This document shows positions 36,076 through 47,768 of a DNA stretch of 64,000 nucleotides, piece after piece. Source of the stretch: Lophius americanus (taxonomy: Eukaryota; Chordata; Actinopteri; Lophiiformes; Lophiidae); assembly GCA_037951165.1 (NCBI GenBank), contig JBBDHG010000014.1, forward strand, positions 7,208,001 to 7,272,000. The letters run 5' to 3'. The position numbers were made by a program, and so were the translations under genes. Each line of letters opens with the position of its first letter. Positions within the stretch are counted from its first letter, which is position 1. Under the pieces are notes generated by a model, which did no database searches, was not told the origin of the DNA, and saw nothing but the letters and a program-made list of their open reading frames with translations.

Positions 36076-37680
36076 TAGACAATAATCACATTGCAGCCTC
36101 CTTTACATAAAAGTGACTAGTGATATTTGTAAGACGAGTGCATAGCGCTCAGTTGATCAGGGCTCAGCCAAATCCAGACCAGCCTGCTGCTGTCTGACAA
36201 GAGATCCCACCTCAGAACCGCCTGGCTGATAATCTCATCTCATCACACAGTAATATTTACACAAAACAGTGTCGAGTTAACGGGCCCTGGGTGATGAAAC
36301 AACTCCCCAGACCATCATTACTCTTCCATTGCCCTCATACCCCATAAAAAAGAGGGGAAGAATAAAAGTGCAGCAGTCCTGCAGAGTCTGTGTAAATGGG
36401 GTTAGAGAAACGGGGATTTCATCCTTGGAACCACATCCACCCTTTTCCTGTTTGGATTCTTTGCTGAGTGTTCCCTTTGAAAATGGCTGTTTGGAACACA
36501 ATGCATAGAGTTGCAGTCGCGTGGCGACGTGACGTTGATGTTTAAAGGAAGTGAGATCAGTGTGTCGTCTGTTAAAATAAATATAACCCTCTGGTCCCCA
36601 GCAGCCTTGCTATTCTTCATTAGAAGCAGAAGACAGAAGGGAGGGAAGTTCAAAACAATGCTCTTCTTTGACTCCAATGAACTCTCTGATCATATTCTCT
36701 GATACAAAGGATGCATCATGTTTATCTCTCCTTCCTCACCAGCACTTTCTGCCTAACAGGATGCAACGAGGAGCTAGAGGAATATAGGAGGAAAGTGAGA
36801 GAGGAAGGTCGGGAGACAGTTCCTTGTTGATATCTTCAGATACTTGTTCTAGATCCCAGCAAAGTGAGGTTGGGAACTTTCCATATTGATGTCATGCAAT
36901 AGAGATATACATTACTCCTGTAGTTTGTACTACCTGTGAGGAAGTCACTTCCTAACGCAACTACTCGGCAATATGGATGGGGAATCAATGATCAACCGGC
37001 AATTAAATCTGCCAGAAGTCTTAATTGGGCTCTCTCACCCGGGGACTGATAGTGGGCGTGTATTGTCTGCTCGCTAAAGCCTGCATGTAACATGGATCTG
37101 ACCTTTCGTACCTTACCCACACTGCATATAAGAGCCACAGTGGAAATTTCACATGGACAGTGCAAAGCTACATAAAAAATAACACTTTCAATTCAAAATT
37201 TTGGAATTCCAGCAAGGTGACTTAATTGCGCTAGAGTGCTTTGATAGATCCTAGAATAATAAACATATGTACCAAATTCCAAACCTCTAGCTGAAGCAGG
37301 GTCCGGGGACTGTTATTGTAGGTGGCACTGTGGAACCAGTTTTATATGCCTTCTGCTGAGACCCTTAATATATAGAAATTCCCTCCCTGACTGCCGTGTG
37401 TGCAAAATTTGAAATAAAATCAACTCCTTGCTTTACAAAAGGGTCCTTGTAAATGGGCCCTAAAAATAAAGTTCCATCAGCTTGAATTTTAGTCATTGTG
37501 GTAACAAATTTCCTGTTGGAATATTAATGTATGAAATATCAGAATGATGATTACCAGATCAAGGTTTTGGTTAACCCAAACTTCAAGACCATTCAAGTAC
37601 TTTTTCTTTTCTTCAGTATACATGGTTGGGCTTTGCACATGCCCGGGATCTGCAGCAGTGATAATGGTAAATATATTTAG
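36076..37680. other. Mostly single-copy DNA with possible regulatory block
   Basis: At about 36960-37110 the sequence is unique and carries CGGCAATTAAATCTGCC and GTCTTAATTGGGCTCTC. Whether it is conserved cannot be judged here. No repeat or gene recognised elsewhere. Confidence 0.35.
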
Positions 37681-37905
37681 GGGCCGCTGTAGCTCAGTGT
37701 GATGAGCAGCTGTCTTCAGATCAGTATTGAGCCAGTTCAAGTCCAACCATGGTCTACATGTCATAGTGTCCCTGAGCAAGACCCTGAAGCCCTATCTGGC
37801 CATGTGCTTCAAAGGAGCCACCCACTGCTCCCTCGGTGGCAGGTCAAATGCAGAGAAGTAATTTCACTATGTTGTACCTTGTATGGCTTTAAGTGATCAA
37901 AAAAT
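37681..37905 (+). mobile_element. tRNA-derived SINE, near full length
   Basis: Head GGCCGCTGTAGCTCAGTGTG then ATGAGCAGC (A-box-like) and AGTTCAAGTCC (B-box-like). The body has CCCTGAGCAAGACCCTGAAG, GCCACCCACTGCTCCCTC, GTCAAATGCAGAGAAGTAAT and TTCACTATGTTGTACCTTGT. The same order occurs in minus orientation at 51853-52076. Confidence 0.8.
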
Positions 37906-38116
37906 GCTTTCATCTATATTTTTCTGAGTTCATGCATGTCACGACATTTGAGGATGATGAAAATGTTACATTTTTTGCAGGTATTTGATTGTGAACCTTA
38001 ATAAATATTCATTTTAATCAGGAGAGCTATAGATTATTGTTTGTTGCGCCACATTATATGTGACCATCTGTCAGACAGTTTTTGGTTCTCAGATTCTTTA
38101 GGTAGATGCAAAGAAT

Positions 38117-38117
<1 letters not shown>

Positions 38118-38180
<63 letters not shown>

Positions 38181-38222
38181 ATTGAATTTATAATGAACTT
38201 TACATTTGGATCAAATCTCAAA
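38118..38222 (-). mobile_element. LINE 3' tail with (AAT)n
   Basis: About 20 AAT units (38118-38178), then ACATTGAATTTATAATGAAC then TTTACATTTGGATCAAATCT. It is the inverted form of the tail at 4221 and 27964. Confidence 0.75.
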
Positions 38223-39714
38223 GAAAAATTATTATTATCATTATTATGAAGTTTATTATTATTTATTGCAGTTTTCTCTCAAATAAAGCTTGTCTACTCC
38301 TTGTCATAAAAAAAGTAAATGAATTAGAGAGGACATGAAAGATTTAATGTCTTCCATTGTGTTCTGGGGTTCCTTTATTTACTGTGTCGCATCAAATAGT
38401 TGGTCACTCTACCATACATGGGTGATCCAGACTTAGAATACTGTATGCTGTGGCAAGTCAAAACAGATGGAGGGTTTCGGTATGAGTGCAGGTTAGGTAT
38501 GATGTCATGACAAAAACTTTAGGAGCCCCTGATTCCTTCTGAAAGAGAAAGGTCCACTAAAGTAATAGCAGACCATGACTAATCAAATATTATGCGAGTC
38601 CACATCCTTGCTCACTGCTGAAAAATATAGGACACACATCCTTCCTCATCCGACGCCAGCTTTACAGCCCTGCAGCTAAATTTATCCCCCTTTATCTTCT
38701 CCTTGGCCTCCAAAGTAACACACCTATCTAAACACAGAAACGTTCTGATCCAATAAAGAGGGTTATGTGTTTTGTTTTTATGGATGCGTATTGAAGAAAT
38801 GCCATCAAATGAAAGCTGTTTCAGTAACCTTCACGTCAACAGGAGACTCTGGGACCCCTGCAGCTCCTAAATGAGGTTTGCAGATCTGTCAAGCACTAAT
38901 GTCATCCAAGAAGTCTGACCCTACGGTGTGGAAGTGAGTCATGAGGCACTGAGCTTCACAACCACTCCTTCATGACTCCATGCAAATTCCAAGTGGCAGC
39001 CAGAGTAGAGAGCAATTTCCTTTAGCTGTTGACTTAGCTAAATTTGAAACAATGCTTTTGTGTGAAAAATAACTCACATCAACACTGGTATTTAAAGGAG
39101 GTTTCAGAATGAAGGTCCCTAGTCATTGAGTTTTTTATCGCGCAGGTCTCATGGATTATTACCGGACTTACTGTGGTGGGTCTGGTCAAATTGCATTGTG
39201 ACTTCTTCAGAATTGAAGGGACTAGAAATAACTGATCTGACTGCACTGAACCTAGAACGCAGAACAACCAGACAACAGATGATCTCATTACATTAGGCTG
39301 AGAGCCTCCGGAACTCCTCTGCACTCTAACAAAGATCCAGCACAACCACTTGTTGTAGAATGATTATGAATAACCTTTGAACCCTGCAAAGGTTCATGAC
39401 CAGTTAATTGGTGGATTAACATTGGCGTTTCACCATTCAGTCCAGATTTTAAATATAAATAACAGTCTGTACACATTTTGATACAGGAATATCTTTTATC
39501 TCTTGTGAATCTACGTCTGCATGGAAAACCTGGTGCATATCTACAATTCCTGGACAACTTTTGGCAGATGAGCACTGTTTTGCAACCACAGCAGGTACTG
39601 TCTTGAATTACTTCCACACCCCTCATTACACTTTAAAAAGAGTACTAAAAAGAGTATAGCAGAGACGGTGCATAATCAACATGAATTAAACCAGTCAGAG
39701 TGTAATCTACAATT
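38223..39714. other. Mostly single-copy DNA
   Basis: No repeat recognised. AAATTTATCCCCCTTTATCT near 38681 carries GATA-type cores. The 112-codon minus frame at 39288-39626 has no recognised similarity. Confidence 0.4.
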
Positions 39715-39850
39715 TTCCTTTAAAGGTGCAGTCTGCAAAATATAGAGGTATCTACTGCGCCACCATGACGCCCACAGAGAGGGGGTCATAGTTAATATAT
39801 TGCTAAAAGTAAACTGGGGAAGCATATTCCTAAGTTGCTAACCAGGAGAA
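39715..39850 (+). repeat. Possible MITE-like repeat end
   Basis: AAAGGTGCAGTCTGCAAAAT then ATAGAGGTATCTACTG resembles a fish repeat that starts GGTGCAGTGTGTAA. The segment at 56015 starts in a similar way (GGGTGCGGTGTGTAAAG). Low certainty. Confidence 0.35.
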
Positions 39851-40004
39851 GAGACACTCAGTCCACGATCCCCAGAAACAGGAAGGTCCAAGTGGAGACG
39901 CTGTCAATGTTAACCTGCAGCTAATGCTGCCAGCCTCCTTCCTCTTGCTCAAATTTTGTTTTATATGGACCCGGAGCTGCTCCAGGTGTCCCTGGCAGAC
40001 TGCA

Positions 40005-40250
40005 AGGATCTCACCGTTTGATGTCAAAGTTTGAATGTCCTCCCCATGTTTAAGTTGGTTCCCTCCTGGTAATCCGGCTTCATCCCATAGTCCAAGAACA
40101 TGCATTATGGGTGAATTGGTGACTCTAAAGTGACCGTAAGTGTCAATGCGAGCATTAATAGTTGTCTGTCTTGATGGCTCGGTCCTGTGATTAACTGTAG
40201 ACTTGTCAGTATGGATTAGCTCCATCACTTGGATAGGATAAGATGTTGTG
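40005..40250 (+). repeat. Abundant fish repeat, partial copy
   Basis: GTTTGAATGTCCTCCCCATG, AATCCGGCTTCATCCCATAG, ACATGCATTATGGGTGAATT, GGTGACTCTAAAGTGACCGT and GGATAGGATAAG lie in family order. A 142-codon frame on the opposite strand (39830-40258) is only a shadow of it. Confidence 0.7.
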
Positions 40251-40257
40251 GCTTTCA

Positions 40258-40480
40258 AAAGGAGCCAGATGAAGTGTCTCAGGTGAGTAGGCGTTCTCTA
40301 TGGCACCTCCCACTGGAAATTTTCCTGGCACATCCAACTAGAACTCACTGGAGGGTTTACATATTTCATCTGGGTTGGGAATCCCTCGTAATCCCCCAGG
40401 ATGAGCTTGAAAGTCTTACCAAGGTGATGGAATATCTGGAATACACTGATGCCGCTGAATCCCATTCCTGGGTTACTAGA
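40258..40480 (+). mobile_element. LINE fragment, protein tail still readable
   Basis: The plus frame reads VSRRSLWHLPLEIFLAHPTR, then FHLGWESLVIPQDELESLTK. The usual fish LINE tail is ..HLAWERLG.PQ.ELEE... The tail family is the one at 14094-14575, here in the opposite orientation. Stop-free for about 90 codons, but with many substitutions. Confidence 0.65.
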
Positions 40481-40699
40481 ATTATGGAATTATGTTTAAT
40501 CAACATCTACCTCTGAGTTTTTGTTTAAAATTGTGAGATTTATATTCAGTTTCTTCAAGACCTCTCCTAACAGGGACACGCCTTCTTGTTGTGCAGAGCA
40601 GGTATACATAATGGATTGTGAGACTTGCGGGGGAGTGGAGAGGAATGAATGACTACACATACCAACATCATGACAAAGATCAGGTAGCTGCCAGGATTG

Positions 40700-40828
<129 letters not shown>

Positions 40829-41475
40829 AGCCATCACATCACTAAACAATACATAGAGGATTTCACAAAGTAAGCCTTGCATGCAAATCACACCCACTGT
40901 GTCTGACCTATTTTTGTAGGGTTAAACACACAGAGACACTTGAAAGCTCTGATGTGCTGAACAGGAAGTGCTCTTCCGGTCAGACTTGTTGTCAGGATAT
41001 CATTTGAAAACGGTGGCGGGCTTTAGGGTTTTCCACCTGGGCCTGCAGTGCTACACTCCCACAATTATGCTGCCCTCAAATACCTTCACACATTGCAGAT
41101 ACATGCCGCTGACGCGCTGCATAACCAGCACATATTCAAAGATTCAGTCAAATGTATCTAGTGTAACAAAGTGGGTAAAACGAGGTTAAACATCATCATA
41201 CGACCACCAACAAAACAAAAATGCCATCAAATGGTGTATTAAGTATTTATTGTTTTTCATGCCAGCATTTCCGCTTCCATAAAATACATGACATCAGGCG
41301 TAACACTGAATCTGGACCGCATTCACACACAACACCAGTAAACATCTTCAGCAAGCAATAATCAACAGTTATTAAAGATACTTAAGTATTATTAGTATTA
41401 GCTATTAAGTATTAGACTCCCCAAAGTTGTTCCTCATCTGAAGCTATAGAGTCTTTTCACTGTTACTGTTCACTG

Positions 41476-41524
41476 TTAATTGAGACTACATGTATACTGT
41501 TCAAATACATATAGTCTCAATTAA
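41476..41524. other. Stem-loop, 18 of 19 bp paired, 11-nt loop
   Basis: TTAATTGAGACTACATGTA (41476-41494) and TACATATAGTCTCAATTAA (41506-41524) are reverse complements apart from one position. Confidence 0.9.
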
Positions 41525-41689
41525 AATGTTTATTGATTTATGTTTATTTCATTTTCTGACAATGTCTGGGCTAGCAGAGAAGACCTTGCTTGCCTCAACG
41601 GTTCGCCACTGTTTGGAAATTATATCAATATACAAATATTACATATTAAACTAACTGTTTGCAGTACTTCCAACTAAATTCAGGGTATC

Positions 41690-42345
41690 TCCAGCTTTCA
41701 AGAAGTCAAATTTAAGACTTTTTAAGACCTTTCTAAGACCATTATGGTTGGAATTTAAGACCCATTTCAAGTCTATTTAAAAAAGTGCTGGTTGTTAAAA
41801 ACCACTTTGTGCTTTTCTGATTTGGTATGCTACTCCAAAAAAAAAGTTGCCCAATATTTCAATATTGGGCAACGCACTTCTAACACGCACTAAATTGACT
41901 GTTCTCTAACTGTAGGTCATTGAATTTGCATTTACCTATTTTCCCGGTTTAATTACTGTGACTTATAGTTTGAAGAAATAAATGCCAGCAACATTAGCTT
42001 TTCACTCTCAGCAAAGTTTCTCCACACCACACCAGCACACCACTCCCCTTTACTGCAGGTGATTGGGTGTTTTGACAAATTCTATCCGGGGAGCACAGCT
42101 TTTGCCTCTTGGTTCCGTCTAAAACAGACCCAAGCAACGTAACAAACCATAATTGACAACTGATCATTATAGTTTTGTCAAGGCAAACGTAAATCGAATC
42201 ATTTAAAAGTAAGACAATGAATTTCTTTTATTATATGAAAGTAATATGAATTCATTTTTAAGGCGTTTCATCCAAATTTAAGACTTTTTAAGACCTTAAC
42301 TCAGGTTATTGGATTTTAGACTTTTTAAGACCCCGCGGCTAGCCT
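41690..42345 (+). mobile_element. Element bounded by 24-bp direct repeats (AAATTTAAGACTTTTTAAGA)
   Basis: A 24-bp sequence starting AAATTTAAGACTTTTTAAGA and ending CCTT is present exactly at 41708-41731 and 42274-42297. Shorter forms (TAAGACCTTTCTAAGACC, GACTTTTTAAGACCCC) flank it. The pattern resembles a fish transposon end rich in AAGACTTTTTAAGACC. The segment between holds a perfect 13-bp hairpin at 41846-41873. Confidence 0.5.
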
Positions 42346-42506
42346 GTCAATGATGATGTTATAATGATTGGCAGGGGTAAGGTCAAGGGTGGAATCCATC
42401 TAAGATTAGCATATGAGGCACAGCATAGCATCAGAACTATAGACCAAAAATTCTCTGTCATAAGTCTTCGTTTAAAAAAAATAACTGAGCCAATGTTCCA
42501 TCCCTT

Positions 42507-42541
42507 GGGTTAGGGTCAGGGTTAGGGTTAGGGTTTGTTAG
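42507..42541 (+). repeat. Short interstitial telomere-like tract
   Basis: GGGTTAGGGTCAGGGTTAGG then GTTAGGGTTTGTTAGGG: four to five TTAGGG-type units with one C substitution and one TTG interruption. Confidence 0.8.
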
Positions 42542-42569
42542 GGTGCTATTCCAAATGGCTTTTTCATCA

Positions 42570-42835
42570 GCAAGCACTCTCCAGCTCACACTCATGGACT
42601 CCAAGGCACTCCCAGGCCAGTGTTCGGCAATGGGGTCTCCTCCCGATGGGACATGTCTGGAAGCTTGCTAACAAGATGCCCAAACTATTTCAACGAGATC
42701 CTTTCTATGTGAAAGATGTCTGAGTTCCTCACTGTATCCCTGAGGCTGAGTCCAGTTACCCTATGAAGGAAGCTCATTTCAGTTTATCCTTGAACTCATT
42801 ATTACTAGACTACCCAGAGTTGTAGGTTGCTGTAG
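42570..42835 (-). mobile_element. LINE fragment (same family as 14094-14575)
   Basis: CTCCAAGGCACTCCCAGGCC, GGTCTCCTCCCGATGGGACA, ACAAGATGCCCAAACTATTT and CTGTATCCCTGAGGCTGAG are in minus-strand order for the family. Confidence 0.6.
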
Positions 42836-42949
42836 CTCAGAAAGAAGAACAGTAGTCCACTTATCATAAGGTTGGTGTCCTTAAGAAAGATGATGAACTG
42901 CAAGCTGCTCCCAATTCCTGTTCCATTGGTATCTCTCCTATTGTAAAGA

Positions 42950-43135
42950 TATTTGAGTGGTCCAGCAGACAAAGGACTTGTTTTATGGACTGTGAGAGGA
43001 AGCTGCAGTACCCGAAGAGAACCCCCATGATTAAAGGGAGAACATACAAACTGCAGTAAAAGGCCGAGAAGACGTTGATTTGAACTTCAAACCTTCTTGC
43101 TGTGTGGAAACTGTGCTACCCACTGCGTGACCAAG
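42950..43135 (-). repeat. Abundant fish repeat, minus-strand copy
   Basis: TGGACTGTGAGAGGAAGCTG, CAGTACCCGAAGAGAACCCC, GGAGAACATACAAACTGCAG and CTTCAAACCTTCTTGCTGTG mirror the head half of the repeat at 15722-15860. The tRNA-like end is on the right. Confidence 0.7.
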
Positions 43136-43850
43136 TCCTCCTGAATCAGATTAATCTTCTTCAATTTCTTCTTCAAATCAAATATCTTGACATTCTGGTG
43201 TATCCCTATCTTCAACCTCACCATCTGTTTCTGTTGCCTTTAAAAGCAGCTCTTTGGAAAGAGATGCTCTTGCTCCTGTTTCCGAATGTGACTCACACAT
43301 TTTTGACCTACCGCACCACCCCAATGTGCACCAACAGGTTTGATCTGAGAGTGGGCTGAGAGTATCCTGTTGCCGAGACAGCCAAATATACAAAATTGTT
43401 GCAAACCTGCTACCCATAGTGCTTTGCACCTGACCCCAACACCGGGCGGAGACTCAATGAAGGCTCTTTGGGGCTAAACGCTCCCAGCACCAAAGGAAAC
43501 GGCCGTACCACAATAGCAACAAATTCCTGCTCCCAGGTCTGCCTTGAAGTGTCGCAACTCCCTCGAGGTGTATTCTGTGGGAATCCTCTGTGTGTGTCCA
43601 CTTGAACGTGTCTAAAATTGTTACGGTGCCTAAGGTAGTATACACATCGTAAATAAACATGCTTTCTGTAATTGTTCTTCTAATTCAAAAGCTGAAGGCC
43701 ATAGAGTTTCTGGTTGAGTGAATGCGCTGGTCTATCTTTTTTTCTCTTAAAAATATGAAATACGTGTCAGTTTGGACTATGTTGCCTAATACAACAAAAG
43801 GGTTCAACACATAGTAATAATCCGTCATATGTGCTTAGGTTTGGCAATGC
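43136..43850. other. Single-copy DNA, no gene recognised
   Basis: No repeat family recognised. Overlapping short frames on both strands have no known similarity. Confidence 0.4.
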
Positions 43851-44427
43851 CTGGTTCAGACTAAACAATATTGTTGTCTTCATCAACAATTTTTCAAGAT
43901 TCACCTCTCAGGTCAGTCGATGACATTACCAGAAAATTTGTGGGTTTGTCTTGGTCAGAAGGCTGGCAACTCTACAGGTTTGACACCAACCTTTCATTCA
44001 TCTCAAGTGATGTGTAGTTGATGAGGAGGCGAATAAAACATGGCTAGGGAGGAACTCTTGTGTTCTCGTCAACAACGCTCTTTTATCACTCTGTTGTGGC
44101 ATTCCTTCAATTAAACATTGAACACGCAGGAATAGCGTTGCCACATTTCAAAGATCCTTTCTTCTTTATTGTTGCTGCACCCAGCAACACTGGGTGTTCT
44201 ATCCTCCATGTTGGTTTTCACTCTGTTCTTCAATTGGTCAACTTCAGAATAGGTCGGGAGTGATGTGGAAACAATTCTGACATGTTAGACTTTCCCGACT
44301 GGTATCATAGCACATCGGAGATATAAACCCTTATCCCTTATCTTAGTATGACTAGGAGACCTGTAGTATTTTGTAATAACTGTGGAAGATCACTCTGATA
44401 TTAATCTAGTGTGAATAGGCCATGCCT
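43851..44427 (+). mobile_element. DNA-transposon relic, copy 2 of a local pair
   Basis: Aligns with 7918-8370 in the same orientation. The left end GCCTGGTTCAGACTAAACAA and the reverse complement of the right end, GCCTATTCACACTAGATTAA, are similar over about 20 bases, which suggests terminal inverted repeats. No transposase frame. Confidence 0.55.
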
Positions 44428-44784
44428 GTGACTATATCCCCGAAAAGGCCGGATGCTATGGAATCTTCATCGGCGCTGCCACGTCCACCGCCGCATTCCA
44501 CCACCGCGTCCATCTTGCATCTTTCATTTTAGAGCGATAACTCAAAAATTATAGCATAGGTCATTTTCAAATTTTGTACCCACATAGACGATAGTGCGAG
44601 TAAGTGTTTTTTTGGAATTGTATATTGTATATTGCTGTATATTTCTGACACTGTCAGAATGACACTTTCAGAACTACACAACTTAGAACTAACACGGTTT
44701 TTCAGCCGTAACCTCCTAATTGGTCCCTTTTTGTCCAACTTGGTTGCATGTGAATCCTGTCAGCTGTATGTCTTAGGAGGTTAC

Positions 44785-45035
44785 ATGACTGTCTTTGGTC
44801 CAGGAGACGGGGGTTCACATCCTAGTCAAAAGAGGTTGTGGCTTCCAGTCTGGACCATTAGGCAAGGTCCTTACTGCTACCTGCCTACCAAGCCCCATAT
44901 AGAGCCGGTCCCAAACACGGATAAATGGGATGGTTGTGTTAGGAAAGAGATCCGATGTAAAAAAGACTTTGCCACCGCTGTGGCAACACCCTAAAAAGGG
45001 GAAAGAGCCGAAAGACGATGTTTGCTTGTTTTGGT
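44785..45035 (+). mobile_element. SINE/LINE 3' element, longer copy
   Basis: GGTCCAGGAGACGGGGGTTC, CATTAGGCAAGGTCCTTACT, GCTACCTGCCTACCAAG, CCCAAACACGGATAAATGGG, GTGGCAACACCC and GAAAGAGCCGAAAG are in the order of a common teleost element. The first half is also found at 17376-17530. Confidence 0.75.
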
Positions 45036-45536
45036 GCATATGAATCCTCTGGATGAGCTCCAGCTTGTACATCATATTTTACTCTAAAAGTTAATGTTTT
45101 TTATTTTCAAAGAACACTTTGTTTAGGACATAACTTTACATTTTATCTGAAAGGTTCAAGAGAGATGACAGCACAGGTCTAGTTTGTAAAGTAGAAGTTC
45201 CACCGAAAATAACCTAACATATTTCGCCACACAGGGAGGTCATGTGATCATTTTAGTACAGTGCCAATCGGCATTACATTGATTTTGGGGGGATAATACA
45301 TTGTTTTGTTTCGTCTGTCCACTTTTCCTGTCTCTTCCCCGGTTGAATTATGGTGGTTGTGGTGGATATAATGAAACACTCTTCGGACAGCTAAGGCGCA
45401 CTGATTGTAAGTAGCCCCGTCCAGCTGTCAGTGGTAGAGTTGTAGTCACTTCTCTTATGATGGCCGATCTGTGTTATTGAACAGAACGGGTCTGCGGAAG
45501 ACTTCAGTAAGAAGGAATCCCATCCTCTGATGAGTG
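45036..45536. other. No gene or repeat recognised
   Basis: Unassigned sequence. A short TG run (45538-45557) follows it. Confidence 0.4.
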
Positions 45537-45537
45537 T

Positions 45538-45557
45538 GTTGTGTGTGTGTGTGTGTT
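45538..45557 (+). repeat. Short (TG)n tract
   Basis: About 10 dinucleotides. A looser TG-rich stretch follows at about 45713-45770. Confidence 0.85.
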
Positions 45558-45868
45558 AGGTTAGGGGGATACAAACAAAAGAATAGCCTGGCTTTCTCCC
45601 TCCAAGTGAAACAGCGAGCGAGAGAAGTAGGGATGAATAGGGGGAAAGCTCAGTAAAGGAGGAGGCGTAGTGCTGCTCCAGCATGCAGCCCGTGAATTAC
45701 CACAGCAGATGGTGTGTGTGTGGGGGTGTGTGTATGTGTGTGGGAGTTTGTGTGTTTGCGTGTGTGTTTTTGAAATACAAAGGCCGCAGGAAATAGTGTA
45801 TGAATGTCGTGTAGAGGCACGGCGACAAGCAACAAGCCTTCTTGTCAATCACTTCCAGTGGATGCCTG

Positions 45869-46609
45869 TCTGTCTGCTCACTGTATAGTCATTAATGCAG
45901 CCCAGCCTTACCTGTCTCGCTGTCATTAACATTAGTACAGATATATACTACCTGTCTCACTGTCATTAACATTAATACAGACCTAAACTACCTGACTCAC
46001 TGTCATAAACATTAGTACAGACCTACACTACCTGTCTCACTGTCATTAAAATTAGCAAAGACCTACAGTACCTGTCTCACTGTCATTAAAATTAGCAAAG
46101 ACCTACAGTACCTGTCTCGCTGTCATTAACATTAGTACAGATATACACTGCCTGTCTCGCCGTCATTAACATTAGTACAGATATATACTACCTGTCTCGC
46201 TGTCATTAACATTAGTACAGATATACACTACCTGTCTCGCTGTCATTAACATTAGTACAGATATATACTACCTGTCTTGCTGTCATTAACATTAGTACAG
46301 ATATACATTACCTGTCTCGCTGTCATTAACATTAGTACAGATATATACTACCTGTCTTGCTGTCATTAACATTAGTACAGATATACATTACCTGTCTCGC
46401 TGTCATTAACATTAGTACAGATATATACTACCTGTCTCGCTGTCATTAACATTAGTACAGACCTACACTACCTGTCTCGCTGTCATTAACATTAGTACAG
46501 ATATATACTACCTGTCTCGCTGTCATTAACATTAGTACAGACCTACACTACCTGTCTCACTGTCATTAAAATTAGCAAACACCTACACTACCTGTCTCAC
46601 TGTCATTGC
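45869..46609 (+). repeat. 40-bp minisatellite, 17 full units plus partial ends
   Basis: Unit: CCTGTCTCGCTGTCATTAAC ATTAGTACAGATATATACTA (40 bp, written in two halves). Starts of the CCTGTCTC motif fall every 40 bases from 45911 to 46591 with no length change. Variation is concentrated in the last 10 bases, which alternate between ATATATACTA, ATATACATTA and ACCTACACTA. Units near both ends carry TCAC and ATTAGCAAAG variants. No open frame of note. Confidence 0.97.
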
Positions 46610-46935
46610 TATCAGTGTCTGTTGGTGCATAGAGTTAGTCAAAATGAAAGCTGAGGGTTAATAAATATTTCATTCTATTGTGTATTTTTACAAGCAGTTT
46701 TGTTATTACAGTTATGAGGCCTTGTTTGATGCCATTATCTCAATCTCTCTTTGTGTTTACAGCTTTTTACTTTCAAAGTTTTAGGAGACATGTTTTCACA
46801 ACACACAACCGATCCTAGTTGCCAATATGATGCCAGTTTACATTTAAATGCTTTTTTATACTCTCAGGTCATCTTGCCGCCTCTCACATGTGCTGTTCCT
46901 CCCACTGTATGTGAATCAAATGGATTCCTGTACAA

Positions 46936-47104
<169 letters not shown>

Positions 47105-47768
47105 TTAAGGTTGGATGACATATTTTGGCCTTCTTGGGTGGCAAACACTCCTACATAACAGCTGGTCCTGCTTTCCTCTAACAGATTCAGTGCATGGGCA
47201 GAGTAGAAAAACAACTTATTAAGCTCTGCCAGACAAAACTGTTGATGCACAATGTTATTGTAAGACAAATGGTTTCCAATCAGGCCACCAATGCCCACAG
47301 ATCCACAGTCTTCCATTCCAGTCTCATTCTAAGTGACCTTGTCATCAGTGACTATATGAAAGACTCGGTAGTGAGCCTCCAACTTGACCTTATTCTGCTC
47401 ATTTAAAGATCCTGGTCCATGACACAGGGTTAATTACAAAAATGTCCAACTCCCCTTTTCGTTATTAAAAAGGATATAAATCTTGGCACAAAGTAGTACA
47501 ACATATTAGGATTTTATTTAGTGTCTCAATTATTCACAGATGTTTTGTGCATAACATTATTTAAAGCAATCTGAGTGTCATCTGCACCTGGAATATTGCT
47601 ATTTTAACACTGAGGGTGTCAATGAGGAACAGGTATGTGGTCCTGGGACCGGTGGACCCTCTGTCTCCATGCTCTCCTCCAAGCATCAACTCCATTTGAC
47701 AACACACGAGCGAAAGTACCGATATTTAATTGGAGGTTGCATAAATGTTGGGTGCAAACGTGTGTCAA
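47105..47768. other. No gene or repeat recognised
   Basis: Unique sequence between the TG tract and the TIR element. Confidence 0.4.

Noticed and set aside
37681..37760. Functional tRNA gene
   Set aside because: Same SINE family as 51853-52076, with a mutated head and a long non-tRNA body.
39830..40258. 142-codon minus-strand frame
   Set aside because: It lies opposite an abundant repeat copy (40005-40250) and a MITE-like piece. No protein family is recognised.
45869..46609. CRISPR-like regular repeat
   Set aside because: All 40 bases repeat, there are no unique spacers, and the rest of the window is vertebrate in character.
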